Source: Rothia terrae
GTDB lineage: Bacteria > Actinomycetota > Actinomycetes > Actinomycetales > Micrococcaceae
Length of the DNA: 64,000 bases
NCBI RefSeq assembly: GCF_012396615.1
Contig: NZ_JAAXPV010000008.1
Location: 1-64,000 of the forward strand
Reading direction: 5' to 3'
The notes beneath the pieces are model-generated. The model did no database searches and was not told the origin of the DNA. It saw nothing but the letters and a program-made list of their open reading frames with translations. A program made the position numbers and the translations under genes. Each line of letters starts with the position of its first letter. Position 1 is the stretch's first letter. Below are positions 18,475 through 26,631 of the stretch, piece by piece.

Positions 18475-19641
18475 CTAGTCCTGCGAGAGCTTCTGCTTGA
18501 GCGCTAAACGATCCGCTGCATTCTTGCGGGCACGTTCACGACGGAACTTCGTGGGCCATGACAGCACCATGACCAAAATCGTGAAGAGCAGAGCCAGCGC
18601 CGCTACCGCAATACCCGCGTCCACCCAAAACTGCGGCGGGTAAAGACGAATCAGTGTATCGGATGCGCGGAACATCCAGTTGCCCTGCGGGAAGAAGAGC
18701 TCGTGAAAGCGGGTAAAGAAGCTTTCCCAGCCCAGCGCACCGAGAACACCAAGGGCAATCATGAGTACCAGGGTTATCCATGAGCCCGCGAAGATGCTCT
18801 TGCGGATAGCACCGGGGGCACGTTCTTTGAGGCTGTGTGAGCTGAAAAGAGCCAGTGCCGTCCACACGGTTGCAAGAATCATCGCTACAATCATCACGTG
18901 CTTGACGTCTGTCATGTGCGCAACTTCTTTAGCCAAGAACCACTTGTGTCCCTGAGCGTTGGTGAGGTCAGAGAGGTAGGTACTGGGCGCAAAATTGAGA
19001 ATGTATTCGAGCCCGTAAGATCCCAGACGCATCCTCTCTGCAGTGTCAAAACCGTAAGAATCAGCGGGGAATCCCGGCCGATGGTAGGCAAGCCACAAGA
19101 AACCCGTGGTTGCAATCAGGCGCACTGACAAAGCGAGCGTCACCAGCGGCACAGCAAGTGCGATAATGATCTGTCGCAAACGCAAGAAACGCGGACGGTC
19201 GTTCACCGCAATCTCGCGAGCATTGGCACGCTCAGCGGCTTCGGTCTGCTGATCGGCGATGCTGGCAGGAGTTTTGGGAGCAGCGGTAGAAGCTGCCACC
19301 GCCGCTACGTCAGATTCTTGCCCGCGATGTTGAATGGGACCTTCTGACACCTCGTCAGCTGTAGAAGCCTCACCGGTCGCTAAGCCATCATTTTCCTCGG
19401 CTACCGGGGGCTGCTCAGCAGCAGCATCCACGTCGTGCGTCAATGCCGCCGGGCGGTCAACGGTCTTACCAGACTCCGAAACCGTCTCAGCACGACGAGC
19501 GCGCAGAAGCTTATCGGTAGCCCGCGCGCTCTCGGCTGCTTGCTCCTTATCGGCGCCAGCACCAGAGGGAGTATCGGCCTGATGATCATTAATTGCCGGT
19601 GCGAGGTTCTCCCACTCGCGTCCTTCATTGTTAGGGGCCAC
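18475..19641 (-). CDS. TIGR01906 family (DUF1461) integral membrane protein
   Basis: 388 residues. The first 150 are Ala/Glu/Asp-rich and probably disordered in the cytoplasm. The rest holds about five hydrophobic helices with an outside loop that contains the family signature: EVAHMTDVKHVM near residue 235. The function of this family is unknown; members are found in Firmicutes and Actinobacteria. The GTG start at 19641 has AAGGAG ten bases upstream. The L,D-transpeptidase gene lies upstream on the same strand but is separated by a terminator, so this gene probably has its own promoter. An AAGGACGC motif falls in the first codons (19618). Confidence 0.8.
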   Translation of the reverse strand: MAPNNEGREWENLAPAINDHQADTPSGAGADKEQAAESARATDKLLRARRAETVSESGKTVDRPAALTHDVDAAAEQPPVAEENDGLATGEASTADEVSEGPIQHRGQESDVAAVAASTAAPKTPASIADQQTEAAERANAREIAVNDRPRFLRLRQIIIALAVPLVTLALSVRLIATTGFLWLAYHRPGFPADSYGFDTAERMRLGSYGLEYILNFAPSTYLSDLTNAQGHKWFLAKEVAHMTDVKHVMIVAMILATVWTALALFSSHSLKERAPGAIRKSIFAGSWITLVLMIALGVLGALGWESFFTRFHELFFPQGNWMFRASDTLIRLYPPQFWVDAGIAVAALALLFTILVMVLSWPTKFRRERARKNAADRLALKQKLSQD

Positions 19642-19681
19642 TGCAGTGATTCTCCTTGCTGATTACGCTGATATCTAAAAA

Positions 19682-19707
19682 GTCTCCCGCGCTAGTGCAC
19701 GGGAGAC
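19682..19707 (-). terminator. Terminator downstream of the L,D-transpeptidase gene
   Basis: GTCTCCCG and CGGGAGAC pair around a ten-base loop, followed on the minus strand by a T-rich run (ACTTTTTAG). Confidence 0.75.
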
Positions 19708-19729
19708 CTACAAATGTTATGCGCTTGGT

Positions 19730-20965
19730 TTACCAGTCACCTTTATAGTTCTCATCCGAGTAGGACGCGAAGGGGATATTCCAGTCGCCGTAGCCGTTGT
19801 CCGGATCAGCCATAGGGTAGCCGGTGTTAACGGTTTCAACGATGTCGCCCACATCGAAGGTATCGAAGAAGTACTGGGCATCAGCGGGCATCATACCCAA
19901 GCAACCGTGCGAAACATTGCCGACACCCACATATGCGTAAGCTGAAGGCAGAGCCTGGTGCACGAACACACCCGAATTAGTCAGACGAGAAGTGTTGTGA
20001 GCGGTAAAGGGCTCGTACCAGTGAGGGTCGCCCTTCTTCAGTCCAAGCGTCGTCGGATCAAACTTGTAGGTAGCCTCTTGCTCAATCACCACGAGCTTGC
20101 CCACCACGGACGGCCAGTCTTCGTTACCCAAAGTAATAGGCACAGTGTTCACAAGCTTATCGTTGACGAACATCTGCATGGTCTTGGTGTTGTTATCAGC
20201 AAGTGCGTAACGCTTATCGCTCGTGGAGAAGTTCACCACGAGGTTAGAGTTACCAATCATGCCGTTGCCCAAGTCAACACCCAGAATATTGGCTTTAGCG
20301 GTAATGGCAGTACGCGCAGGAAGGTAGTCTTCGGTACGCCAGCGTGCAACGGTATCTGAGTACCAGCGAATCTTACCTTCGCCAACACCCTTGCCGGTGA
20401 CGCTAATGAGCTTCTCAATCGCATCCTTATTGACCACAGGCTCTGAGAAGTGGAACTCAAGAATCTGGCCAACGCCATAGACGCCGCCCTCTTGAACGTT
20501 AGGAATCCACGCGTCTGCCTGGTTAGCGGCAGTTACAGTGCCAAAGGTGCTCTCGCCCTTGCCCTCAACCTTTTGGGAATCGATGGCGGTGTACATCAGA
20601 GTGTACTGAGTATCGAATTCAAGGTCTTCGCTGGACGTCCACGTAGTTTTATCGTCGCTCAATGTGCCCTTGAGCTCGGCACCAGTAGTGTCATTCACCA
20701 GCTTTACCGATTTGAGGGTGGTTCCCTCTTCACCGGTTACAGTCGCCGGATGCGTGGGATTATGCTCGGTTGCTTCGTTCTCAGGAACAACGCTGACCTT
20801 ACCCGCGTACTTCGGTTTCTCCGACGGAGTTGCAGAGGCAGAGGATGATGCGTTGTCTGCTGACGAACCACACGCTACTAGCCCAAACGCCGAGGTTAAA
20901 CCGAGCGCCGACAGACCCAATGCCTGACGGCGAGACGCCATGCTCTCTTTGGGGGAAAAAGCCAC
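19730..20965 (-). CDS. L,D-transpeptidase lipoprotein (YkuD domain with Ig-like domains)
   Basis: About 411 residues from the GTG at 20965, which has AAAGGA six bases upstream; an ATG at 20941 is the alternative. The signal has a twin-arginine-like start (SRRQALGL), a hydrophobic run, and the lipobox LVACGSS, so it is likely a lipid-anchored exported enzyme. Ser/Thr-rich spacer, two Ig-like segments, then the YkuD catalytic domain near residues 240-370 with VFVHQALPS and the active-site Cys in VSHGCLGMMPADAQYF. These enzymes make 3-3 cross-links in peptidoglycan or attach proteins. In the usual SHGC-h-R/N motif the Arg or Asn is Gly here. Confidence 0.9.
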   Translation of the reverse strand: MAFSPKESMASRRQALGLSALGLTSAFGLVACGSSADNASSSASATPSEKPKYAGKVSVVPENEATEHNPTHPATVTGEEGTTLKSVKLVNDTTGAELKGTLSDDKTTWTSSEDLEFDTQYTLMYTAIDSQKVEGKGESTFGTVTAANQADAWIPNVQEGGVYGVGQILEFHFSEPVVNKDAIEKLISVTGKGVGEGKIRWYSDTVARWRTEDYLPARTAITAKANILGVDLGNGMIGNSNLVVNFSTSDKRYALADNNTKTMQMFVNDKLVNTVPITLGNEDWPSVVGKLVVIEQEATYKFDPTTLGLKKGDPHWYEPFTAHNTSRLTNSGVFVHQALPSAYAYVGVGNVSHGCLGMMPADAQYFFDTFDVGDIVETVNTGYPMADPDNGYGDWNIPFASYSDENYKGDW

Positions 20966-21033
20966 GTTGAATCCTTTACACGAATAGCTCACAGTAAAAA
21001 CCGTGAGTACCTGTTCTAGGTAAATCTAAAGAA

Positions 21034-21057
21034 AAGCGCGCACCGCGATGCGCGCTT
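21034..21057 (-). terminator. Terminator downstream of the whiB2-DUF3499 operon
   Basis: AAGCGCGCA and TGCGCGCTT form a perfect nine-base stem with a six-base loop, followed on the minus strand by TTTTC. Confidence 0.8.
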
Positions 21058-21085
21058 AGTAATCTGGGGTTACTTAATACTAGTT

Positions 21086-21343
21086 CTAAACGCCTCGAAG
21101 TGGCGGAAAATTATCTGATGATTCTTGTGATGAAGGCGATGCTGAAGAATCAACCCGTACTACCTGCCAACCCTGAGGTGCAGTCAGACGGTCAGCATGA
21201 AACTCGCATAGATCATAAGCGTGAGGTTCGCGATGCACAGAAAGCGGGCCGATCACAGCAGTTGAATCTGCATAAGCGTAGGTCAGCGTAAGCACCGCTT
21301 CACGAGTGCAGGTCTGACGGGAGCAAAGACGTTGTTGTGCCAT
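21086..21343 (-). CDS. DUF3499 family small Cys-containing protein
   Basis: 85 residues from the ATG at 21343, matching the actinobacterial DUF3499 family. The blocks CSRQTC, LTLTYAYADSTAVIGPL, PHAYDLCEFHADRLTAP and GWQVVR are all visible. CxxxxC plus CxxH could bind a metal ion such as zinc. The gene starts 19 bases after the whiB stop on the same strand, the arrangement seen in many actinobacteria. Function is unknown. The last 20 residues are Ser-rich and less conserved. An upstream in-frame extension overlaps whiB and is not credible. Confidence 0.85.
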   Translation of the reverse strand: MAQQRLCSRQTCTREAVLTLTYAYADSTAVIGPLSVHREPHAYDLCEFHADRLTAPQGWQVVRVDSSASPSSQESSDNFPPLRGV

Positions 21344-21362
21344 GAAACTAAAGTACGCTTTC

Positions 21363-21845
21363 CTAGATAGCTTGCTTACGAAGACGGCGGCGCTCGCGTT
21401 CGGAGAGTCCACCCCAAATGCCGAAACGTTCGTCGTTCTCCATTGCATATTCTAGGCACGCATCGCGCACGGGACACTCGCTACACACGCGTTTAGCGTC
21501 TCGTGTTGAGCCACCTTTTTCAGGAAAGAATGCCTCGGGGTCAGTTTGCGCACAGAGCGCGTCGGCTTGCCAGGCAAGTTCCCCATCGTCGCCGTCGGTG
21601 CTGTACAGACCAGCTGCCGCTTCCCACAGGGAGAGAGCGTCGGGGTCATTTGAGAACAGGTCGATATTTTTTGCCTGCTGGCTATTGTGAGCCTTTTTAG
21701 CGTCCTTCGCTTTATCGCGCGCATCGGCTGCGGTCAGTAGTGAGGTTGCTTGTTGTTCTAGATACTGTGCAGATTGCATAGTGTAACGCTGGGTTGCTAC
21801 GGAGAAACTTTCCGCTTCACTCCTGTACTGAGTAAACGAACCCAT
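21363..21845 (-). CDS. whiB2: WhiB family iron-sulfur transcription regulator (WhiB2 type)
   Basis: 160 residues from the ATG at 21845, which has AAGGGG six bases upstream. The C-terminal 80 residues are a WhiB domain: four cysteines (ALCAQTD, then VCSECP and ACLEYA) bind a 4Fe-4S cluster, GIWGGLSERERRRLRKQ is the G(I/V)WGG turn plus basic DNA-binding tail. About 75 residues precede it, rich in Ala, Gln and Lys, longer than most WhiB proteins. The DUF3499 partner and the nearby TIGR03089, purK, purE and LCP genes match the region around whiB2 of mycobacteria, so orthology to WhiB2, a division and septation regulator, is likely. Three ACGGTGA repeats lie just upstream. Confidence 0.88.
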   Translation of the reverse strand: MGSFTQYRSEAESFSVATQRYTMQSAQYLEQQATSLLTAADARDKAKDAKKAHNSQQAKNIDLFSNDPDALSLWEAAAGLYSTDGDDGELAWQADALCAQTDPEAFFPEKGGSTRDAKRVCSECPVRDACLEYAMENDERFGIWGGLSERERRRLRKQAI

Positions 21846-21868
21846 GTTTCGCCCCTTCGTATCCAATG

Positions 21869-21919
21869 ACGGTGAGTAGTGTGGCTCTTATTGAACACGC
21901 ACGGTGATGCACACGGTGA
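21869..21919. promoter_or_regulatory. Three ACGGTGA repeats upstream of whiB2
   Basis: ACGGTGA occurs at 21869-21875, 21901-21907 and 21913-21919, in the same orientation, within 75 bases of the whiB2 start. Such clustering suggests binding of a regulator to the whiB2 leader or promoter. No family can be named. Confidence 0.35.
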
Positions 21920-22179
21920 ACGTAAAGAAGAGCTCCCAACAGCTCCTATTTACTTGTAGGCACAACTGTGTCGCGTAAAAACCCTAGAAACTAATTGAAC
22001 GTGTGTTTACCCCTGTTCGTCAAGCTGGGTTCTCAAATTAACCGATTTTAGACAACGCATATTTCTAGGATTTGTTATTTTTTATGGTATAAGCTATTAG
22101 AGTTTTCACTCAGTTTAGTTAACCAAACAAGAACCACCTAGTCACCCCCTGAAACTTTTCAAAGGTAGTAGCGCGGTCG
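21920..22179. other. Intergenic region between whiB2 and the TIGR03089 gene
   Basis: This AT-rich stretch between divergent genes has no credible reading frame. It probably holds the whiB2 promoter and the -35 region of the rightward gene. A TATAAG-like box occurs near 22087, but no pairing -35 is convincing. Confidence 0.5.
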
Positions 22180-22191
22180 TACAGTGAGACC
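22180..22191 (+). promoter_or_regulatory. Leaderless -10 box for the TIGR03089 gene
   Basis: TACAGT at 22180-22185, six bases, then ATG at 22192, with no ribosome site. Confidence 0.6.
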
Positions 22192-22929
22192 ATGTCTTCA
22201 CTATCAGTTTCACGGTTCTTAGAAACCCTCAAAAAACGTCAGTCACCTTCTCTGATTTGGTACTCTGCTCCCGGTGAGCGCGTTGAGCTCTCCGGACGCG
22301 TCTTCGACAACTGGGTTGCAAAAACAGCCAATTTTCTGGTTGAAGAACTCGATGTAGAAGTCGAAGACTCTGTGATGCTCCCGCCTCAGCTTCACTGGCG
22401 CACCCTTGCAATAGCGGTAGCCGGTTTGCAAGTGGGTGCAACTATTGTTCAGCACGCGGAGGACGCCCGTGCGGCTTTTGCTTTTTCGCCAGAAGATCTT
22501 GATGGTGCTGATGCCGAATACGCGGTACTCATTGAGCGTTCAGCTTTAGGGATGCGATACATGGGCGAGGTACCTGCATCCCTCGATCCTGTTGATTATG
22601 CCGCCGAGGTGTGCAGTTTTGCCGATGTTTATATGGGGTTCAACCAGCCAGAGACAACCACACCTGCTTTTGAGTCTCTCTCGCACGCAGAGATCCTTCA
22701 CGCCGCAAATAATCTCGCAGAAAAACTCCCCCAGGCTCTCCCGTCAGCGATCCAAGCCGTTGAAATATCCGGTGACCTCACGCATCCCTCAACTCTCACC
22801 CAGTTCTTCGCAGCACAAATCGCAGGCTACGCAACCGTAGTGCTAGACCCAGAAATTGACTTTGAGAGCACCGGCCGTCGAGACAAGATTTTCAGCGACG
22901 AAAAAGCCCTGCCTTACCCCTCTCTTTAA
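22192..22929 (+). CDS. TIGR03089 family protein
   Basis: 245 residues. It matches the actinobacterial TIGR03089 family, which resembles the N-terminal part of acyl-CoA synthetase (AMP-binding) enzymes but is too short to hold the full adenylation site. The blocks RVELSGRVFDNWVAKTANFL near residue 28, PPQLHWRTLAIAVAGLQVGA near 65 and a YATVVLD block near 220 are typical. Function is unknown. It lies 46 bases upstream of purK, and an LCP gene follows purE, as in mycobacteria. The ATG is probably leaderless. Confidence 0.8.
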   Translation: MSSLSVSRFLETLKKRQSPSLIWYSAPGERVELSGRVFDNWVAKTANFLVEELDVEVEDSVMLPPQLHWRTLAIAVAGLQVGATIVQHAEDARAAFAFSPEDLDGADAEYAVLIERSALGMRYMGEVPASLDPVDYAAEVCSFADVYMGFNQPETTTPAFESLSHAEILHAANNLAEKLPQALPSAIQAVEISGDLTHPSTLTQFFAAQIAGYATVVLDPEIDFESTGRRDKIFSDEKALPYPSL

Positions 22930-22990
22930 AAGTTGCATCACCTCAACCACTTTCCTGTGAGGTAGGTTTCACGAAATGCGTTATAACGGT

Positions 22991-23002
22991 TACCCTAGAA
23001 AC
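22991..23002 (+). promoter_or_regulatory. Leaderless -10 box that decides the purK start
   Basis: TACCCT at 22991-22996 then six bases then GTG at 23003. This favours GTG 23003 over the in-frame ATG at 22976, which would lie upstream of the transcript. Confidence 0.6.
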
Positions 23003-24199
23003 GTGACTTCATATCCTGTAACCGGACCAAAAATTGGCGTTGTTGGCGGCGGGCAGCTAGCTCGCATGATGGCTCCTGCAGCCACTGAACTCGGATTTGA
23101 TCTGCGCGTCCTTGCAGAATCCCCCGAAGTTTCTGCTGTAGCAGCTGCAAAAGAGACACCTGTGGGTGACTACAAAGATTTAGAGGCGCTCCGCGAATTT
23201 GCACGCGATGTAGACGTACTCACCTTTGATCACGAGCATGTGCCTGGCGAGTACTTGCAGACCCTGATGAGCGAAGGCGTCAATGTACAGCCTCGCCCCG
23301 ATGCCCTGCTACACGCCCAAGACAAAATCGAAATGCGTAAAGCAGTAGACCGCCTTGGTCTACCCAACCCGCGCTGGGCTGAGGTAACTACCGTTGATGA
23401 GCTGGTGGCTTTCGGCGATTCATCAGGGTGGCCTGTTGTTCTGAAAACTCCGCGCGGCGGCTACGACGGCAAGGGCGTGATGGTTCTTAATGACGCCGCA
23501 GAAGCTCGCGGTGAAAAACCTCAGCAGTGGTTTGATGGACTGGCAGAACGCACAGATTTCTCATCACTTTTGGTTGAAGAGAAGGTTGCCTTCTCACGCG
23601 AACTTTCCGCCCTGGTAGCACGACGCGACTCGGGCGAAGTACGCCCCTGGCCCGTTGCTGAATCCATTCAGGTGAACTCGGTGTGCGATGAGGTCATCGC
23701 ACCGGCACCCGGCATTGACGACGCTGTTGCCCAGCGCGCGCAGGACGCCGCCGTCAAGCTCGCATCCGAACTCGGTGTTACCGGCGTTATGGCAGCGGAA
23801 CTCTTTGAAGTTCCCGGCTCAGAACACGGTTTTTTGGTCAACGAACTCGCCATGCGCCCGCACAACTCAGGGCACTGGACGCAAGACGGTTCCGTCACCA
23901 GCCAGTTCGAACAGCATCTTCGCGCGGTACTCAATCTGCCCCTGGGCGATACTGCGCTCAAAGGCGAAGTAGCTCTCATGAAAAACTTCCTCGGCGGCGC
24001 CAACGAAGACCTCTTTGCAGTACTGCCCACTGTTTTAGAAACGGACGCCCGCGCCAAAGTACACCTGTACGGCAAGAGCGTGCGTCAAGGTCGCAAAATC
24101 GGCCATATCAACATGACGGGCCAGGTAGCTGAACTGGATCAGCTACGCGCATCGGCGACACAGCTAGCCTCCTACTTTACCGACGGCATCGACAACTAA
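23003..24199 (+). CDS. purK: N5-carboxyaminoimidazole ribonucleotide synthase
   Basis: 398 residues from GTG 23003. PurK uses ATP and bicarbonate to carboxylate AIR in purine synthesis, giving the substrate of PurE next door. ATP-grasp fold: VGGGQLARMMAPAA near residue 14, TFDHEHVPGEYL near 75, VLKTPRGGYDGKGV near 150, LVEEKVAFSRELSALVAR near 190, and FLVNELAMRPHNSGHWT near 280 with the metal-binding Glu and Asn. Start choice rests on a TACCCT box six bases before the GTG. The gene carries one AAGGACGC (23106, complement) and an AGGACGC. Confidence 0.95.
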   Translation: MTSYPVTGPKIGVVGGGQLARMMAPAATELGFDLRVLAESPEVSAVAAAKETPVGDYKDLEALREFARDVDVLTFDHEHVPGEYLQTLMSEGVNVQPRPDALLHAQDKIEMRKAVDRLGLPNPRWAEVTTVDELVAFGDSSGWPVVLKTPRGGYDGKGVMVLNDAAEARGEKPQQWFDGLAERTDFSSLLVEEKVAFSRELSALVARRDSGEVRPWPVAESIQVNSVCDEVIAPAPGIDDAVAQRAQDAAVKLASELGVTGVMAAELFEVPGSEHGFLVNELAMRPHNSGHWTQDGSVTSQFEQHLRAVLNLPLGDTALKGEVALMKNFLGGANEDLFAVLPTVLETDARAKVHLYGKSVRQGRKIGHINMTGQVAELDQLRASATQLASYFTDGIDN

Positions 24200-24259
24200 C
24201 ACCTTTACGTTGCAACCTGCGCTACACAGCTTGTTGCACACACCCGCAAGGAGAAAACA

Positions 24260-24922
24260 ATGGGATCACCCTATAACTCTCAGCAGCCCATCGTTGGCAT
24301 CGTCATGGGATCAGACTCCGACTGGCGCGTGATGGAGGCCGCCGCCGAAGTTCTCGAAGAATTCGGCATCGCCTACGAAGCAGACGTTGTGTCCGCACAC
24401 CGCATGCCCGAAGACATGGTCGAGTACGGCCATAAAGCGCACGAACGCGGCATCCGCGTAATCATCGCAGGTGCTGGCGGCGCCGCACACCTTCCCGGTA
24501 TGCTCGCGTCCCTCACTCCCCTGCCCGTGATCGGCGTACCCGTCAAGCTCAAGAGCTTGGACGGTATGGACTCCCTACTCTCTATCGTTCAGATGCCTGC
24601 CGGCGTCCCCGTAGCAACCGTCTCTATCGACGGCGCACGCAACGCAGGCCTGCTGGCACTGCGTATGCTCGGTAGCGGCAACGACGACTTCGCAGCTCAG
24701 GTACGCGCGGATCTTCAAGAATTCGCATCCTCACTGCGTCAGACCGCAATGGACAAGGGCTCTGTTCTGCGCTCACGCGTTGAAGAACGCCGTGAAGACT
24801 ACGAAAACGAGTCCTCACAGCGCACCACCATCGCATCAGCATCAGGTAAAGCAACTACCCCCAACAATGAGAATCTTCTTCCTACCGCAGATGAAGACTA
24901 TGTTGGACCTTATGCTCCCTAG
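24260..24922 (+). CDS. purE: 5-(carboxyamino)imidazole ribonucleotide mutase with C-terminal tail
   Basis: 220 residues. PurE converts N5-CAIR to [24 protein letters not shown] near residue 14, [10 protein letters not shown] near 48 (catalytic His), [12 protein letters not shown] near 80 and [20 protein letters not shown] near 98 are intact. The enzyme normally ends near residue 170. Here about 50 more residues follow, rich in Arg, Glu, Ser and Thr and probably unstructured. ATG at 24260 has AAGGAG seven bases upstream. It is 60 bases after purK and surely in the same operon. Confidence 0.95.
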   Translation: MGSPYNSQQPIVGIVMGSDSDWRVMEAAAEVLEEFGIAYEADVVSAHRMPEDMVEYGHKAHERGIRVIIAGAGGAAHLPGMLASLTPLPVIGVPVKLKSLDGMDSLLSIVQMPAGVPVATVSIDGARNAGLLALRMLGSGNDDFAAQVRADLQEFASSLRQTAMDKGSVLRSRVEERREDYENESSQRTTIASASGKATTPNNENLLPTADEDYVGPYAP

Positions 24923-24959
24923 CATGCAGATTTAGGAAGATTCCCAGTTTTCTTCGCTA

Positions 24960-24992
24960 CAGTGGTCAGGTAGATAAAACACCTGGCCACTG
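24960..24992 (+). terminator. Hairpin between purE and the LCP gene
   Basis: CAGTGGTCAGGT pairs with ACCTGGCCACTG with a single G-T wobble and a nine-base loop. There is no T tract after it, so it may be a weak or partial terminator. Confidence 0.45.
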
Positions 24993-25028
24993 AAGCATTT
25001 AAACGCCCAGAATAAGGACGTTAGAGTT

Positions 25029-26567
25029 ATGGACACACCCAAAAGAACAATCAGCGCAACACGCGTAAAGGGCGATAAACTCACCCAAGCGCGTTATACG
25101 GATCCCCTTCACCATCCCGAAGTTGCCTCTGATTCTATTAAGGTGCGTCGCGCCTGGGTTTTTGTGCTGCTCACCCTGTTAGTTCCCGGATCGGTTCAGC
25201 TGATCGCTGGCGATAAGAAGCTGGGACGGCGAGCGCTCGCTGTGACTCTTATAGTGTGGGCCTGTATTGCGTTGATTATTGTTGGCAGTTTTACAGCCCG
25301 TACCGCGGTGCTTTCGCTCTTTACCAACCGATTTTTGTTGTTGGTTTTTATTGCTGTGCTTATTGCGCTGGCGGCGCTGTGGATTTTTCTATTTCTCAAC
25401 ACCCTCAAGATTATTCAAGTGCGGTCACTGCCGTCTCGCGCTAGGGTTCCTGTTGTTTTGGGGCTGGTGGCGCTCACCGCTATTACCAGTGGCGGGTTGG
25501 CATACACCGCCTATATCGCTTCGGTTGGACGCGGCGCGCTGGGCAAGGTCTTCGCTGGTTCGGGTACTTTGACTCAGCATGAGGGACGCTACAACATTTT
25601 GCTCATGGGTGGCGATGCGGGTGCTGACCGCGTCGGGCGACGCCCCGACTCTATGACGGTCGTGTCAATCGACGCGTCCACCGGACAGGCGGTCACTATT
25701 TCGGTTCCGCGTAACCTGCAAAATGCCCAGTTTTCGGAAGATTCGCCGCTGTGGCAGATTTACCCCGAGGGTTATAACTGCGGTGACGAATGCATTCTTA
25801 ACGCGCTCTACACCGATGTCACCGCCAACCACACTGACTTGTACCCTGATTCCAACGACCCCGGCGCTGAGGCGACCATGGACGCGGTGTCCGGCTCCAT
25901 CGGTTTGCAGATCGATAACTACATGTTGATCGATATGGAGGGTTTCGCGTCCCTCATTGATGCTTTGGGCGGCATCACTATCGATGTGGGTGGACGCGTA
26001 CCGATCGGCGGCGGTACTGACCTCATCACCGGTGAGAAGAACCCGATTGATGGTTACATTGAACCGGGCGTGCAGCACCTCGATGGCTTCCATGCCCTGT
26101 GGTACGCGCGTTCCCGTGAGGGTGCATCGGATTATGACCGCGAGGCACGTCAGCGATGTGTGCAGGCAGCAATGCTCAAGCAGTTAGAGCCTGCCAACGT
26201 GCTGACCAAATTCGCTGACATTACAGCAGCTGGCGAGCAGATCGTAGAAACCAACATCCCCGAATCTGGGTTGAGTGAACTTGGTGACGTTGCTATTAAG
26301 TCGCGTCAGCACGATCTGATTCAGTTCGCTATCGCTCCCCCCTACTTTGAAGATATCTTCCCTACCTACCCGGATTACGATGAGATTCACTCGCGTGTTC
26401 AGCAGGTAATTGCAGACTCTGCAGAGGGTAAGACGCCTGAGGCAACAGTGGCTATGGCACCGAAGTCTGAGGCACCTCAGCAGGTCTTCCAAAGCGTAAG
26501 CGGTGAAGTAACGACCATCGAATCAGCCGCCGAGCTGACCTCAAACGGTACCTGCTCCGTTCCCTAA
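25029..26567 (+). CDS. LCP (LytR-CpsA-Psr) family protein
   Basis: 512 residues. A cytoplasmic start and about four hydrophobic segments (residues 35-165) are followed by an outside LCP domain near 195-410. RYNILLMGGDAGADRVGRRPDSMTV holds the conserved Asp and Arg residues, ISVPRNLQ follows, and IDMEGFASLIDALGGITIDV and ALWYARSRE continue the fold. LCP enzymes transfer lipid-linked glycan polymers to peptidoglycan, which links this gene functionally to the surface-glycan genes. Most LCP proteins have one membrane segment; the several helices here resemble the mycobacterial type near purK. A strong terminator follows. Confidence 0.92.
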   Translation: MDTPKRTISATRVKGDKLTQARYTDPLHHPEVASDSIKVRRAWVFVLLTLLVPGSVQLIAGDKKLGRRALAVTLIVWACIALIIVGSFTARTAVLSLFTNRFLLLVFIAVLIALAALWIFLFLNTLKIIQVRSLPSRARVPVVLGLVALTAITSGGLAYTAYIASVGRGALGKVFAGSGTLTQHEGRYNILLMGGDAGADRVGRRPDSMTVVSIDASTGQAVTISVPRNLQNAQFSEDSPLWQIYPEGYNCGDECILNALYTDVTANHTDLYPDSNDPGAEATMDAVSGSIGLQIDNYMLIDMEGFASLIDALGGITIDVGGRVPIGGGTDLITGEKNPIDGYIEPGVQHLDGFHALWYARSREGASDYDREARQRCVQAAMLKQLEPANVLTKFADITAAGEQIVETNIPESGLSELGDVAIKSRQHDLIQFAIAPPYFEDIFPTYPDYDEIHSRVQQVIADSAEGKTPEATVAMAPKSEAPQQVFQSVSGEVTTIESAAELTSNGTCSVP

Positions 26568-26573
26568 AACACT

Positions 26574-26606
26574 AACGCCCGCCGAGTTTTATACCCGGCG
26601 GGCGTT
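26574..26606 (+). terminator. Terminator after the LCP gene
   Basis: AACGCCCGCCG and CGGCGGGCGTT pair around a TTTTAT-containing loop, followed by TGTTTAT. It ends only 26 bases before the femX-like start codon, so it partly covers that promoter region. Confidence 0.85.
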
Positions 26607-26618
26607 GTTTATAACCGA

Positions 26619-26631
26619 TAGACTAAAGCAC
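26619..26631 (+). promoter_or_regulatory. Leaderless -10 box for the FemABX gene
   Basis: TAGACT at 26619-26624 is followed by seven bases and ATG 26632, with no ribosome site. Confidence 0.5.

Noticed and set aside
25419-25427. AAGTGCGGT, the Haemophilus uptake core
   Set aside because: Single copy in the LCP gene, consistent with chance.
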